This document shows, in pieces, positions 38,483 to 51,232 of a stretch of 64,000 nucleotides of DNA. The notes below the pieces were generated by a model. The model ran no database searches. It saw only the letters and a list, made by a program, of their open reading frames with translations, and was not told the DNA's origin. The stretch is taken from positions 598,451 through 662,450 of the forward strand of contig NW_006500353.1 of NCBI RefSeq assembly GCF_000471905.2, given 5' to 3'. Numbering within the stretch: position 1 is the stretch's first letter; every line of letters begins with the position of its first letter. The stretch is from Amborella trichopoda. Taxonomy: Eukaryota > Streptophyta > Magnoliopsida > Amborellales > Amborellaceae. The position numbers and the translations under genes were made by a program.

Positions 38483-40853
38483 TCAGATTCTGGTGGAGTT
38501 GAGCAAGAACTCTTGAGACTTCGTCTCATAGTAATACCCATCACTTTTCGAATCGTCACCTGACCATATCATTACGCCATTTACAGTAAACCCATTATTT
38601 TGCAACAACTCGAGAGATGAGAAGAAGCTATCCCCTTGAATCCCTCTCCCATTTACCTCATAACTGGGAAGCAACTTCTCTCTATCAAACTGACCAGCTC
38701 TCAACTGAAAGGCCTGCAGAAAACCAGGAGGTGTCTTCACCCTATCTGTGTAGAACTGATGGTTTACATAGTCTATGACCCCACTATACCTGCTGAATAG
38801 GTCTATATAGTGCGAGACAGTCTTATAGTAAGGAGCAATGGAGGCCACCGTTATAACACACTGGTTTTTTAGCTTGGTGATTACCTCTCCTATGCAGTAG
38901 GCAAAGGTGGTGTCATTATTGGGGAAGTTTTCATAGTCTATGTCAATTCCATCAAGGTGGTAGGTTTTAATGATGGAAGAGAGCGAATCAACAGCATTCT
39001 CGATCCAAGCTTCAGGATCTTTGGGGTTGTACCTGTTATAGGTTAGAGAATTGTGGTATAGTATCTTACAGTTTATGTCTAGTAGATGAAATTATTATAA
39101 AAAAGAAGAGGAAAAGTATTCCATGCACGGCGTGGATATGGTATTTGGCAGATGGATCATCGTCCACCATATTTCCACGACACTAGAGGTCGAGGTCAAA
39201 TGTACCCGAACGAATATCGTCTTAAGAACTAGAATCAATTACTGCCATCCATCATTAGGAATAGACAATGGATGCATATATAACGGTTGTGTTTGGTTAC
39301 TTCCCCAAAAGGAAAAAAGCCTTTTTTGGATCAAAAGCAGAACGTTCATTTTACTCGTTAGCATTAAAGAAGTAAAATAGTCTATCTATTCATTATTTGA
39401 GGGATTTATCTTGCTTGTTTCTTGACTTTCTGATTCCATGAGCTATTTTATTGATCAAAGATAATCATCATCGTCGTCATCATCATCATCATAATTTTTT
39501 TTCAATTAATTGGGGTTGGCTATACGAATCGTGATCCGTCATTCTGCTCTATTATAGGCTATACGCTCAGTGAGACTATAAACCCATGACCAAAAATAAT
39601 ATATGGTAAAAATAACAATGAGAATCCATGGTCATGAGAGTCATCACCATCTAATCTATCCTGGATGGTTATGGACTGAGATTGGGACCCACTAGAGCAT
39701 TACATTACTCCAATGTTTGGATCCACTCCCTCTCCATCACTCTCCAATCATTAATTTCGTCATGGTGACTCATGACTATGGATTTTTCATGTGCATGAGG
39801 ATTCTACTATGCTTTCTCTTAGTGAAAGAACACTTTTCTTGCAGACTTTCATTACCATCTAAGGATAGAATTGTCAAGGCTCCAGCCACAAAGGCTGGTG
39901 AGGGCCTTGACATTGGGGTATTGTTTCTTTATGGAAGCCACTGAGTCCGGAGTAAGGGAGGGTTCCCAGTAGGGGGAGAAGACACCGTTCTGATATTCGC
40001 CATCTGTGTTGGCATCAATTGCGAAACTGAGGAGGAAGTGGAAGTCGATGTTGGGGTTGATAGGTACATCTGTGAAGCTCACCTCAACTCCTGTGGCTCC
40101 TACGTACTCCATCATCACCTTCCCATCTGAGATAATACAAAGAAGAAGTGAGAGAGAGAGAGAGAGAGAGAGAGCTCTAGGCAGAGGTAGTTAGGGTAGC
40201 AGATGCCACAAAGTGATGCCTAGAGTTCCATCTCACCAGGACTCAACTCGATATTTTACACCCGAACGCGCGTGCACACAGCAGACTAGGGGTAGAGGTA
40301 GCAGATGCCACAATGTAACACTTAGAGTTCCATCTCACCAGGGCTCAATCAGTAATTTAAACATGCGCGCACACACACATATACACAACACACTTAAGGG
40401 TCACTGTTTCTAGTCCTGCACTAGAGCTCTCTCTCTCGAGCATGGGCAACAAGCTCAAAACTCAATGCCTGTGTGTGTGTTTGAGAGAGAGAGAGCTTCC
40501 CTGGGGAACACCCTTTCTAGTACTAGTAATAGAGCTCTCTCTCTCTCTCTCTCTCTCTGTGGTGAGCAATCCTACAAGCTCAAAACTCAATGCCTGAAGC
40601 AAAGAGCTCCATGGCATCAAGCAACAATGCTCATTTGATTATCAATCATGCGGGTTGGTGCAATATTACTCCATTTTTCAGTATCTAGCATGTGAGTTAG
40701 TGCAATATTTCTCCATGTTTCAGTATTAGTTACATAGACAAATGGCTAAAAACCATTAATGGGGTTGGGATTTAATGGTAGCTTACCTGTGGTTGAGGAA
40801 AGGAGGAGAAAGACTCCTATGATGCAACTGTGGAGGAGCTTCTTGGGCACCAT
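38483..40853 (-). CDS. Secreted GH18 chitinase-like protein (plant chitinase 2 / tulip bulb chitinase type), three exons, complete
   Basis: Minus-strand exons 40853-40787, 40126-39856 and 39032-38483 (TGA) join in phase to 295 aa. Exon 1 encodes a signal peptide (hydrophobic CIIGVFLLLSSTT after MVPKK). The mature part shows GH18 beta strands: YVGATG near the start, DFHFLLSFAID, and VKALTSLCGWSLDNS where family members have a SxGG-like segment. The active-site motif is DGIDIDYE (residues 140-147), with acid Glu147 present, so hydrolase activity is possible. GVMIWSGDDS near the C terminus carries the conserved Trp of the last strand. No chitin-binding domain follows. Known for the family: endochitinases of the apoplast or vacuole and related storage or defence proteins. 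Intron 2 contains an RTE fragment; intron 1 holds tandem repeats. Confidence 0.9.
39463..39590 (-). mobile_element. RTE-type LINE 3' end fragment in intron 2 of the chitinase-like gene
   Basis: On the plus strand (TCATCA)-type repeats (39465-39494) are followed by AATTGGGGTTGGCTATACGA and CGTCATTCTGCTCTATTATA, parallel to 7741-7840. It is only the terminal 130 bases of the element, in the same orientation as the other two RTE fragments in the window. Confidence 0.7.
40145..40560. repeat. Tandem repeats and (GA)/(CT) microsatellites in intron 1 of the chitinase-like gene
   Basis: (GA)n lies at 40149-40174. A unit of about 106 bp beginning GGTAGCAGATGCCACAA occurs twice (about 40194 and 40300), each including TAGAGTTCCATCTCACCAGG. 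A second duplicated block (AGAGCTCTCTCTCTC ... ACAAGCTCAAAACTCAATGC) occurs at about 40423 and 40531, with (CT)n at 40531-40558. Confidence 0.75.
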
Positions 40854-40953
40854 GTCTGGTTCTCTTAATGGCAAAAGGGTAGTTACCCATGAGGTTATCA
40901 TATGTAGGTTATGTCTTGAGTATTATATGATAATTGGCCGGACAAAGCAAACT

Positions 40954-40964
40954 TAGTATATAAA
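40954..40964 (-). promoter_or_regulatory. Possible TATA box of the chitinase-like gene
   Basis: On the minus strand TTTATATACTA lies about 100 bases before the start codon at 40853. A transcription start about 30 bases downstream would give a leader of roughly 70 bases. This is by position and sequence only. Confidence 0.4.
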
Positions 40965-41184
40965 TTACAAGCATAAAAGCCATGCTTGCACTTGGAATAA
41001 ATGAAGGAGAAAACAAAGGTTTTGAACCGCCTGCATTTGATTGTTTTGAAATTGACAAATCTTATGAATGGGTCTCTTGTGCTTAAGGATGAAGTTCCTA
41101 TAAGGCCTAGGCTTTACGAAAACAAAATAAACCCTCACCTCAAATCCTTGTCCGGAAAGCACTGTCGGCAATGGAAATCTCCAT

Positions 41185-41330
41185 AATGGCTCTAAAATCA
41201 ATTTTCAATACCGATAATGAAATTTGAAACTCAAAAAATACTACATATCTTGCAGATCTATAAACACTTATTTTTAGGGTAAAATGGACGATCTAGATAA
41301 TTTGTTACAACATACACTATATTTAGAGCT
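41185..41330. repeat. Dispersed repeat, copy 1 of 3
   Basis: It contains ATAATGGCTCTAAAA, a GAAATTTGAAACTCAAAAAAT segment, TAAACACTT and AAATGGACGATCTA. The same order appears at 43470-43600 (ATAATGGCTGAAA, GAAATTTAAAGCTCCAAAAAT, AAAAACACTT, AAATGGACGATCTA) and in part at 56185-56260. Family unknown. Confidence 0.6.
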
Positions 41331-41336
41331 TAAAAT

Positions 41337-41503
41337 CCTATTTTTTTTCACAACCACAATGTTCAAGCCAAGATGCAAAGGCTTTCTAGTGCTTGAATTG
41401 TAATTTTTTATTGAAATCCTATTTGTTTTCACAACCATAATGTTCAAGCCAAGATGATTGATGTAAAGGTTTTCTAATGCTTGAATTGCAATTTTTGATG
41501 AGT
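41337..41503. repeat. Tandem duplication, two units of about 80-87 bp
   Basis: The segments TTCACAACCACAATGTTCAA and TTCACAACCATAATGTTCAA each lead through GCCAAGATG and GTGCTTGAATTG / ATGCTTGAATTG to a T-rich end. The second unit has a short insertion (ATTGATG). Confidence 0.8.
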
Positions 41504-42095
41504 TATGAAACCAGGCTATACTTGTTTTGATAGAGCTGCAGCCCTATCAAACCAGTTCCCTTTATATAATCAATTAAATGATTTTTTTCTTTGGTCCTAA
41601 GCATTGCTTAGCGCGTAATTTGTGGAGAAGTTCACTGGGTCAAAAGTCTCAAAACCAGCCTGAAGAATGAAGCTAGGTGAAATTTTTTGGAACCATTCCA
41701 AGAGGTCCATAGGTTAATAATTTGATTTATTTCATTTGAAGGACTCCTTAAAACACAGTTATAAACTAGTCAAATTTGATAGTTTCGATAAATAAGTTTT
41801 TCTTTTTTTTCTTTTGCAATTAAAATGATTAGCTCTCCATATCCTATTACGAAGGGCACTCAGGCCACCCCCATGTTACATGGTGTAGCCCTTAGTGTTA
41901 CATGGCCATCGACACAAGTGTCGGTATTTAGTACGTGTTTAGGTGCTTAGCAAGTGGTAGAACAAACCAATGAGTAAGATAACGGAATATATGATATAAT
42001 TTCCTATATTGATATGTATGCACTTAAGTTGCAGATCGGTCGGTTGAGGTAGGCTCTAAATTTTAAGAGCCTGTGTTCGAACCTGCTCTGGTTTA

Positions 42096-42255
42096 AGAAG
42101 GATGATGACTTTAAATTTTTCTTTAAGGTGTCTCATGTCCAGGTAAAGGATAAAGATTGTGTTATACCACCTTCTCTGGTTTAAGAAGGATGATGACTTT
42201 AAATTTTTCTTTAACGTGTCTCATGTTCAGGTAAAGGATGAAGATTGTGTTAGGT
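42096..42255. repeat. Tandem duplication, two units of about 84 bp
   Basis: AAGAAGGATGATGACTTTAA, then TTTTTCTTTAA(G/C)GTGTCTCATG and AGGTAAAGGAT(A/G)AAGATTGTG, occur twice at about 42096 and 42180. Copies are nearly identical, so this is a fairly recent event. Confidence 0.85.
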
Positions 42256-43974
42256 AAGCAGCTAACATAAAACTTTGTTAAATCTATCATGAATTTTTTT
42301 TTTGTAGCGTTCTCTTTTGAAGAAGATAATACATTGGTGGAGTCGTTGTGGTGGCAATTTTTATTCAAGGGATCAAGGAAAAATCTAAATTGTCAAAGAC
42401 TGGACCAAAGGAAAATGTAAGCTGCTTCGGACCATAGACATGGAAGAGAACGCTGGGCAAATTTACCAAACGAGATTTGAAGAGTTTTATATGATATAAA
42501 AGTGTGTTATTCCATCGGACACTTTTAGAAGAAGTGTTGACACAATACTAAAAATGGATCCTGGTTCCACGTGATTGTTTTATTTAATTTTTATTTTCCA
42601 CTTGTTTTTATTTAACTTCATAGATTTATCTACTTAATAGAAATATCATGTCTATTGATTTTGGACTTTATTTTCAATCCATTTATTCAATTTTTGCATG
42701 AAATATCAGATTTCTAATTCCAATTGAACAGTTAATAAAATTTGAAGCGTCAAGAGAGTGTCAACACAGTCGATACGCAATACCGAAGAAAATATCAAGT
42801 GTCAGGATAACACATCCAGTTCCCACCAGTCCAGATTCAACTCAAATGGTTCAGAGTCGAAGAGATCCAGAACCAATACAGTTGAGAAAAACCCACCCAC
42901 TCACTCTATGGACCTTTTCATAGGACCACTCAATGAGCCTGTCCTGGGTCTCTATCTCTCAACTCCATGTATCTCAAAGTCATGCCTAAATCATCTTATC
43001 ATAATATGCTGGGAGTGTCTTTTGAACTACTTTGGCGATTAAAACCATAGCACAGTGAGAATGAGGATTTCAGCATTTCGTTGTATGACCACAAAAGATT
43101 TGATAATAAGCCTTGAGAATGACTTTCAAAGTAATTAACTATTTAGCATCCTCTCTATATTTGCAACCTTGGGTAATCAACTGGAGATTTATTTAAATAT
43201 TCATGAGAGATTGAACTATTTAACATCTCCTCTATATCTTTTGATTTAATTTCAAAAATTCATTAAAAAAATACATGATGATGAGTTGGAATATTTGCGA
43301 TCGTCAAATTTTAAATAGTTCATCTTTTATAGGCATTTTGATAAAAAAAATTAATAGAATTCAGTACAAACATATTAACTCATCTTTGCCAACATGCGAA
43401 GGGTGCAGTCTACATAAAGTTGTGAACTTTAAACAATCAAAGAAACAATACACCTTCAAACCCATGCTAGAAACTCCTATAATGGCTGAAATTTTATTCG
43501 TATGCATGAAATTTAAAGCTCCAAAAATGATATGGATTGAACAAATCTAAAAACACTTGAAATTTTAAAAAATGGACGATCTACCAGGTTTAGTAATCCA
43601 TATTGCCAGGCCTAACCTTGACAAGATGCATGTGCTCTCTACTAGCAATTCATCTTAGTCAGAAGGGGAAAAGTCGGTCTCGAAGAAGCCAACTATGTTG
43701 AGGTCATTCGTGCTGAGTATGTAATGAAACTCCAACCGGTTTGGGTCGTTTGGGACACTAGGATATGCAAATCTAGGTTTTGTATATCCACGTTTAGATG
43801 GCTTAAGGTTGTTTTGGTGTAGTTTTCAAGATCATATCCCGGATATCCACATCTTCAAAACTACTTATACCTAGCATTTGCTCATTCAAAAACAACTTGG
43901 AATGAGCAAATGCAAGGTTTTGAAAAAGCTAGCTTTTGCATTAGGATGCATGCTTCATGCCCTTTTCTTTCTCC
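42256..43974. other. Intergenic, mostly unrecognised
   Basis: No supported gene. It includes copy 2 of the dispersed repeat at about 43470-43600. The open frame 42758-43042 (94 codons) shows no family resemblance. Confidence 0.45.
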
Positions 43975-44470
43975 CTCCTCATAATAATGATATTATTCTA
44001 TAGGTAGAATGTTTTATATTTAATATTTACCACAATTTTTATTTTTGTTGCCTTTATTAATATTAATATTTTTATTATAATTATTATTATTATTATTCCT
44101 AATATTTATCGTAAAATAACATCAATATTATTATATTATAGTCATAACACATACTATCATTATTTTTATATAATATTATGTTAAAACTAATCAAATGAAA
44201 TTAAAATTATTATATAACCATTATTATTATGATATTATTATATAATTATAATATTTATATGTTTCATTATTATTATTTCCAAATATTTACCATGAAATAC
44301 CATTAACATTATTAGTATTAGTATTATAATGTTTGTGTATTATTAATATTATTAACTAATTGTTATAATTATGATGATGGTGATTATTATTATTATTTTA
44401 TATAAAATATCTTCAACGTCATTAATATTAGTATTATTATACTTTTTAGTATAATAATATTATATTGGCA
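43975..44470. repeat. AT-rich degenerate (ATT)n block
   Basis: Almost entirely A and T, with repeated TTATTATTATT and AATATTATTA motifs over about 500 bases. Flanking sequence on both sides is of normal composition. No ends of a transposon were fixed. Confidence 0.8.
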
Positions 44471-44879
44471 AAACCTCATTTTATATTTATATGAGCCAAA
44501 CAGGGGATTTGTTGTATGCCAGGTTAATCAAGAAGGTACCCAAAGGACATTGACCCTTAAATGATGTTTTAAAAATACCAAAATTTGTATACCTAGGATT
44601 TGATGCATTACCAGGTATCGAAAACACTAATTGGACATATTGACTGCAGTAAAATGTATACGTTTCTATAAATAGTATAGGGAATTGATCTCGATTGGAT
44701 TATCTCGGTAAATATTTGAAATAATAATAATAATACACATATTATAAACTCACCTCAAAAGGTTAGATAACCATTCCATGAGGGGTTCCATCCTTGCAAT
44801 GAATTCTGCTTACTGTTCTTAGATCATAAAATCTATTGTGCTTCTTGCTCACTGTAACTTGTCATCTCTCTTTTGAAGA
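44471..44879. other. Intergenic, nothing recognised
   Basis: No supported open frame or repeat between the (ATT)n block and direct repeat A. Confidence 0.45.
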
Positions 44880-45370
44880 GTATCACATCATCGAGTGTAA
44901 ACAAACAACGCTAAACGCGAAGGGCATTAGAATTTGGAGGGTCAAATGAAATGAACAAAATAATTATAATTTTAGATTATCTGATTGTTGATGACATCCT
45001 TGAAGACTCTTTTCGTTGTTAAATATTTGTGTATTTTCTGAACTCTTTTTCATAATACTTGACTGAAACGTAGTTTACCCAAATATATCACCGGTCTCTT
45101 GCTATTAGGTAGTAGTAATATATCTTCTGAACTTGACTGAAAAATAGTACTTGACTGAAACATTTGCCCCACCTAGTTTACCCAAATATATATATTACGG
45201 GTCTCTTGCTATTAGGTAGTAATAATGTACTTTTTACTCTTTGGTCCATAAGAGGGAGAACCTTTTACTCTTTGGTCCGTATCACGTTCTCATCAGAGGG
45301 AGACCTTTTTACTCTTTGGTTAGGTGTGTGAGAAGTTTTATTCTAAGGTAACTTACCAAATTAGTTTGTT
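44880..45370 (+). repeat. Long divergent direct repeat, copy A (partner 54340-54745)
   Basis: Shared landmarks in the same order in both copies: GTAAACAAACAAC, GGTCAAATGAA...GAACAAAATAA, CTTTTC(G)TTGTTAA / CTTTTCGCTGTTAA, GAAACATT(T)GCCCCACC, TTTTTACTC(C)TTTG, GGTGTGTGA and ATTAGTTTGTTC. Copy A also has an internal duplication of about 107 bp (TTTACCCAAATATAT...GGTCTCTTGCTATTAGGTAG at about 45074 and 45177). Confidence 0.65.
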
Positions 45371-46089
45371 CCTATGTATCTCTGTGTAGTACTTACGTTT
45401 GTGCCCACTAACTTTGGTCTAAAACCCCACCATACATATACACATGTATCAGCTTAATTCCTTATGAGAATTGAAGCCAAAGGTTTCAACTTTCATCAAT
45501 TGAAGCATTACCTTTCTCAAACTAGAGAGAAAAGTATTTGCAGAGGAGAGAGAAACTCCTTTGCAAGTGCAAGTGAGAGACACCCATTTAAAAGGTACTC
45601 AGATGCTAGAGGAAAACATAATTTCAGCTTTAGATAAAAAAAACCACTTGCAATGCAATTTTAGAGAGAGAAACATCAGCGGAAGATAGAGTGAAACTGG
45701 ACAAACCCATATGTAATAGAAGCGAGAGAAACTCGCCTGAAGAATATAAGAGGGAAAAGGACTCAAAATTCATGGGTCTTTTGAATAAAAAATTTTCAAA
45801 GTCCGGTTCTATCAGAGAATCGATACAGACTGGTGCAAACCGTTTGGTTTTAGGAGAGACTTGGCCTTTTCCCGATATATTAAGGGAACTGGATTATTTA
45901 GGATGACTTACATTCCAGATCGAGCGATTCTGATCCAGATCGCTGATTTCTCAAACACTTGGTGCATAACCTTCCCACCCCGCTAGTACATATTCAAAAC
46001 ACATGTCGAAATTAACTGCAGCCAAAACATTATGAGATAGATCCCGTGCTGGTTACGGTATTGCTTTTGTAGTGACTTTGAAACTTAAG
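45371..46089. other. Intergenic, nothing recognised
   Basis: It contains a 71-codon open frame (45691-45906) with no recognised family, in AGAGAGA-rich sequence. No function is claimed. Confidence 0.4.
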
Positions 46090-49000
46090 CAATAATGTGG
46101 GTCCTGTCAAATGCTCCAACACAATTTTAATATGAAAAGTCTTAGATAAGCAATTGTAACAATACCATCATCATATCTATAAAATCTAAGATAAGGTATA
46201 CAACGTTCACCTTAAAAAAATTAGAAGAATATCTTATTCGTTCTGATTGTGTTATGTGTTAAAGTTGAAATAGGGACGATAAAATACGGAGCCAATTGTA
46301 ATATTACATTTACGACCTTATTGAAGTAATAACTAATAGTCCGTTTTGAATGGTGAAATTGAATCTACATCACCCTATTATGCTCATTGTGTATTTAGAA
46401 ATGTGGCAACTTGTTCCTCTACCATCATATACCAAGAATTACGAAAAAGAATGGCTTCCTTTAAAAGCCCACACAAGCCACAATAAATTGAAGCAATTAT
46501 TCTTATGGGATTCTAGTAAATATGAAATAAATGCACCACCAATAAAATAACATGTGTGAATTAGACTCATAAGTACCTTGTAAATATAGTAGTACCAAAT
46601 ACAACACAAGGCTGCTACATATGCAACACAATATCTCACATAGATATCATATACCTTAGATGGATCCATACTGTCAATCTAACCTACATTCCAAATGTAG
46701 AAGGGGTACATTTCAGTTCTACACAAGTTATGACATATCATACATGTGAACATCCCAAAAACGCACCATAACAAGTTATAACATCATGATGCCACAAGAA
46801 TCCAAACCATAAAAAGAAAAGCCATCCATAAACCATGAAAAAAAAATATCATCTACATAAACACCCAAATCCATTGAGATGCACAAAGAAAATATAGAAG
46901 TACATTCATCCACATAAACATCCTAATAAATATCCACATAAATATTCGCATGTAGTATTATTTACATAAACATACATGGGACAAGAAAAATGAATACTAT
47001 CATCCACATAAACATCCATATACATTGAGATGCACAAAGATAATAAGTAATTTCATTGAGATGCACAAAGATAATAAAGAAGTACTTTTATTAAGATGTA
47101 AAAAGATAACAAAATACTTTCATCTACATAATCCAATACAAAGATAAGAAAAGAAGTCCAATAAACAACCGCAAAGATAAGAAAAGAAGTCATCTCTACT
47201 TCATAGTTTTCAAAAATCCAGAATAAGTAACCTACTTGGAAGTAGTCCTGAGAGACGGTCTGCAACCATAGCTTCTGGTATTGTGGATCAATGAATAGAA
47301 ATATGTGAGCCTTCATAAATCCAACAAGTCAACAACATTGATATAGAATTGTGGATTAATACTTTCAACTATAGAAATATCAGACACATCTTCTATGCAT
47401 CGTGTCAAGAAGATGACCAAATGATCCAACATCCTATCCATTGAGGTAGACAATGATCTAAATGAAGAAGCCAATTGCTAATAATACGGCTTCTTACCTC
47501 GTCGAATCACCCCCCTCCCCTAGCAGGAATGTTGGCCCGTCGAATGTGCTAACACAATCTTAACATAACAATACCATCATAATTTATTAAATCTAAGATA
47601 ATATATACAATATTCACCTTGAAAAATTGGAAGAATCTCTTATTCTTTCTGACTGTGTTATGCGTTTCTGTTGAGATAGGGATGACAAAATGCAGAGCTT
47701 ATTGTAATATTGCATTTAGGACCTTATTGAAGTAATAGCTAATAGTTTGCCCAAAATACTAAAATTGAATTTGTCACTTTATTATGCTCATTGTGTACAA
47801 TTGTATTTAGGAATGTGGCAACTTGTTCTCCTACCATCATATACAGAGAATTATGAAGAAGACCACATTCTTTTAAAATTCCGCATGAGCTTAGAAAGCC
47901 ATCCATGTCCATTCACAATAAATTGATGCAATTATTATTATTGAATTATAATAAATATGAAACAAATAAATCACTAGTAAAATAACATGTGTGAACTAGA
48001 CTTCTCAGTATCAGGTAAATATAGTAGTACCAAACACAACACAAGGCAGAAACATATGCAACATAATATCTCACATGGATATCATATAACATCATCAATA
48101 ATATCCATGATGCCTCAAGAACCAAACCATAAATAAATAAATAAAAACCATCCGCATAAATGATAAAAAAACTAGCTACATAAACAGCCACATCTATTGA
48201 GATGCACAAAGACAATATTGAAGAACATTCATCTGCATAAACATCCGCAAAAATATCCACACAAATATCCACATCAAATATCATTCACATGAACATCCAT
48301 GGAGATAACAAAAACAATACTATCATCCACCTAAACATCCATATCCATTGAGATGCACAAAGATAATAAAAAAGTACTTTCATTGAAATGTAGAAAGACA
48401 ATAAACAACTTTTATCTACGTAATTAACTACAAAGACAAGAAAAAAAGTCCAATAAACAATTACAGAGACAAGAAAAGAAGTCATATCTATAATATGATA
48501 GGGATTTAAGATCCATAATCTCAAAAATTCAAAACAAGAAACCTACATGGAACTAATCCTGAAGGACGAAGGTCTACCATAGCTTATGGTATTGTGAATC
48601 AATGGATGAGAATACGCAGGGCTTCATAGGATCCAACAAGTCAGTAACCTTGATATAAAATTGTGGATCAATATTTTCAATTCCGTAAATATCAGACGCA
48701 ACTTCCATGCATCATATCTAGAAGATGGCCGAATGATCCAACATCTTATACATTGAGGTCGACAGTGATCCAAGTGCAGAAGTTAATTGTTGTCCTAATG
48801 ACTGCCTCTTGCCTCTTCGAACCATCCCCTCCCCTAGCATGGCCCATTGAATGCTCCAACACACTATTAACATGACAATTCTCAAGTAAACAGCTGTAAC
48901 AATTCCATCATAGTTTGTTAAATCTAAGATAAAATATACAATGTCTACCTTGAAAAATGGGATGAATCTCCTATTATTTCTAATTTATGTTACGTGTTTC

Positions 49001-51230
49001 TGTTGAGATGAGGACGACAAAATACGAAGCCAATTGCAATATTACATTTAGGCTTATTGAAGTAATACCTAATAGTTTACCCAATATACTGAAATTAAAT
49101 GTGCCACTCTATTAGTCTCATTGTGTGCGATTATATTTAGGAATGTGGCAACTTGTTCTTCTACAATTATACACTAAGAGTTACAAAAAATACCACATTC
49201 TTTTAAAATTCCACACAAACTTAAAAAGGCATCCATGTCCATTTACAATAAATTGATGCAAGTATTATCATGGGATTCTAATAAATATGAAAAAAATACA
49301 GCACCAATAAAATAACATATGTGAACTAGACTCCTCGGTATCAGATAACTATAATAATACCAAACACAACACAAGGCAATTGAATCACTTCCCAATGGCA
49401 TGTTCCAAGTTCCCGTAAATAATGAAGACATGGTTCTAGTTTATGTTTCAGGAAGGATCTAACGTAGTTTTATACGGATATTACCAGACGATAGAGTGAA
49501 AATTAAAGTAAGTCGTTATGATTCAACATAATATCTCACATAGATATCATATACCTTAGATGGATCCCTATTGACAGTCTAACTTACATTCCAAATACAC
49601 AAAAGGTCCATTTTAGTTATACACATCTGAATGTAGATATGACATATTATAATGTGAACATCCAAAAAACCCATCAAACATTAAGTTATAGCATTACTAA
49701 TATTATCCATGATGCCTCAAGAACCAAACAACAAAAATAAAAAATAAATAAATAAAACCATCTATAGATGAAGAAAAAACCATCTATATAAACATCCACA
49801 TTGAGATGGGTAAATACAACATTGAAATACTTTCAATGAGATGCAGAAAGATAATAAAATACTTTCATCTATATACTCAACTACAAAGACAAGAAAAAAA
49901 AGTCCAATAAACAACTTCAATGACAAGAAAATAAGTCATTTCCCTAATATGATATGGATTTAAGATCCATAGTTCCCAAATTCCCAAAACACCAAAACAA
50001 GCAACTAATGCTTAGGGACATGGGTCTGCAATCACAGCTTATGGTATTGCGGATCAATGAATATGAATATGCGGGCTTCCATAGAATCCAACAAGTCAAC
50101 AACCTTGATATAAAACAGTGGATCAATTTCTTCGTCTCTGTAAATATCAGACATAGCTTCCATGCATCTTGTCTAGAAGATGACCAAATAATCCAACATC
50201 TTATCCATTGAGGTCGACATTGATCTAAGTGCAGAAGCTAATTGTTGTCCGACTTACATGGACTATTGCCTTCTCAAACCACCACCCAAGCAGGAATGTT
50301 GGTCCCGTTGAATGCTTCAACATAATCTTAACATGAAAATTTCATTCCTAGGTAAGCAAGTGTAACAATACCATCAAAATTTATTAAATCTAAGATAATG
50401 TAAATAATGTTCACCTTAAAAAATGGGAAGAATCTCTTATTCTTTTTTATTGTGTTATGTGAATCTATTAAGATAAGGACGACAAAATTTGAAGCAATTA
50501 CAATATTGTATTTAGGATTTATTAAAATAATAGCTAATAGTCTCCTTATAATGTTGAAATTGAATATGTGCAACCTACTATGCTCATTGTGTATGATTGT
50601 ATTTAGGAATGTGGCAATTTGTTCTTCTACCATCATATACTGAGAATTACAAAGAAGACCGCCTTCCTTTAAAATTCCACACAAGCTTAAAAAGGCATCC
50701 ATGTCCATTCGCAATAAATCGAAGCACTTATACCCATGGGATTCCAGTAAATATGAAACAAATACTACACTAGTAAAATAGTGTATGCAAACTAAACTCA
50801 TCGGTATCCGGTAAATATAATAGTATCAAACACAACACAAGGTTGCATTGCAATACAATATCTCTAACGCGGCACCAATAAAACAACATGTGTGAACTAA
50901 ACTCATAGGTATCCGATAAACATAATAGTACCAAACACAATACAAGGTTGCATATGCAATACAATATCTCACATAGATATCATGTACCTCAGATGGATCC
51001 ACACTGTCAGTCTAACCTAAATTCCAAATGCACAAGGGGTCCATTTCAGTTGTACACAAGATATAACATATTATACATGTGAACATCCCAGAAACCCATC
51101 ATAACCTTAAGTTATAACATCACTAATATTATTCATAATGCCTCAAGAATCCAAAAAAAAAAAAACAATCTACATAAACCATAAAAAAAAACATCTACAT
51201 TAACACCCACATCCATTGAGATGCACGAAC
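46090..51230 (-). mobile_element. Tandem array of four 1.3-1.5 kb units from the 5' part of a PIF/Harbinger-type transposase gene
   Basis: Units start near 46090, 47535, 48850 and 50305. The marker GAATGTGGCAACTTGTTC recurs at about 46400, 47812, 49140 and 50606, and CACAACACAAGG at about 46600, 48035, 49367 and 50830. On the minus strand the best unit (50801-50328) reads SYLLESHGYKCFDLLRMDMD, then GGLLCNSQ and MMVEEQIATFLNTIIHNEHS, the N-terminal DUF8040-like domain of plant HARBI1-type nucleases. The same start (YLLESHKNNCFNLL) is in unit 1 and the upstream part ([22 protein letters not shown]) in units 1 and 2. No DDE catalytic part is seen in any unit, and frames break soon after DUF8040. 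Unit 3 has an extra insert of about 150 bp near 49380. Unit 4 is partial and has an internal duplication of about 108 bp. Confidence 0.75.
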
Positions 51231-51232
51231 CA

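Noticed and set aside
50328..50801. 157-codon frame as a host gene
   Set aside because: It carries a Harbinger DUF8040-like start but then drifts out of frame and lacks the DDE domain. The same segment recurs in neighbouring repeat units.
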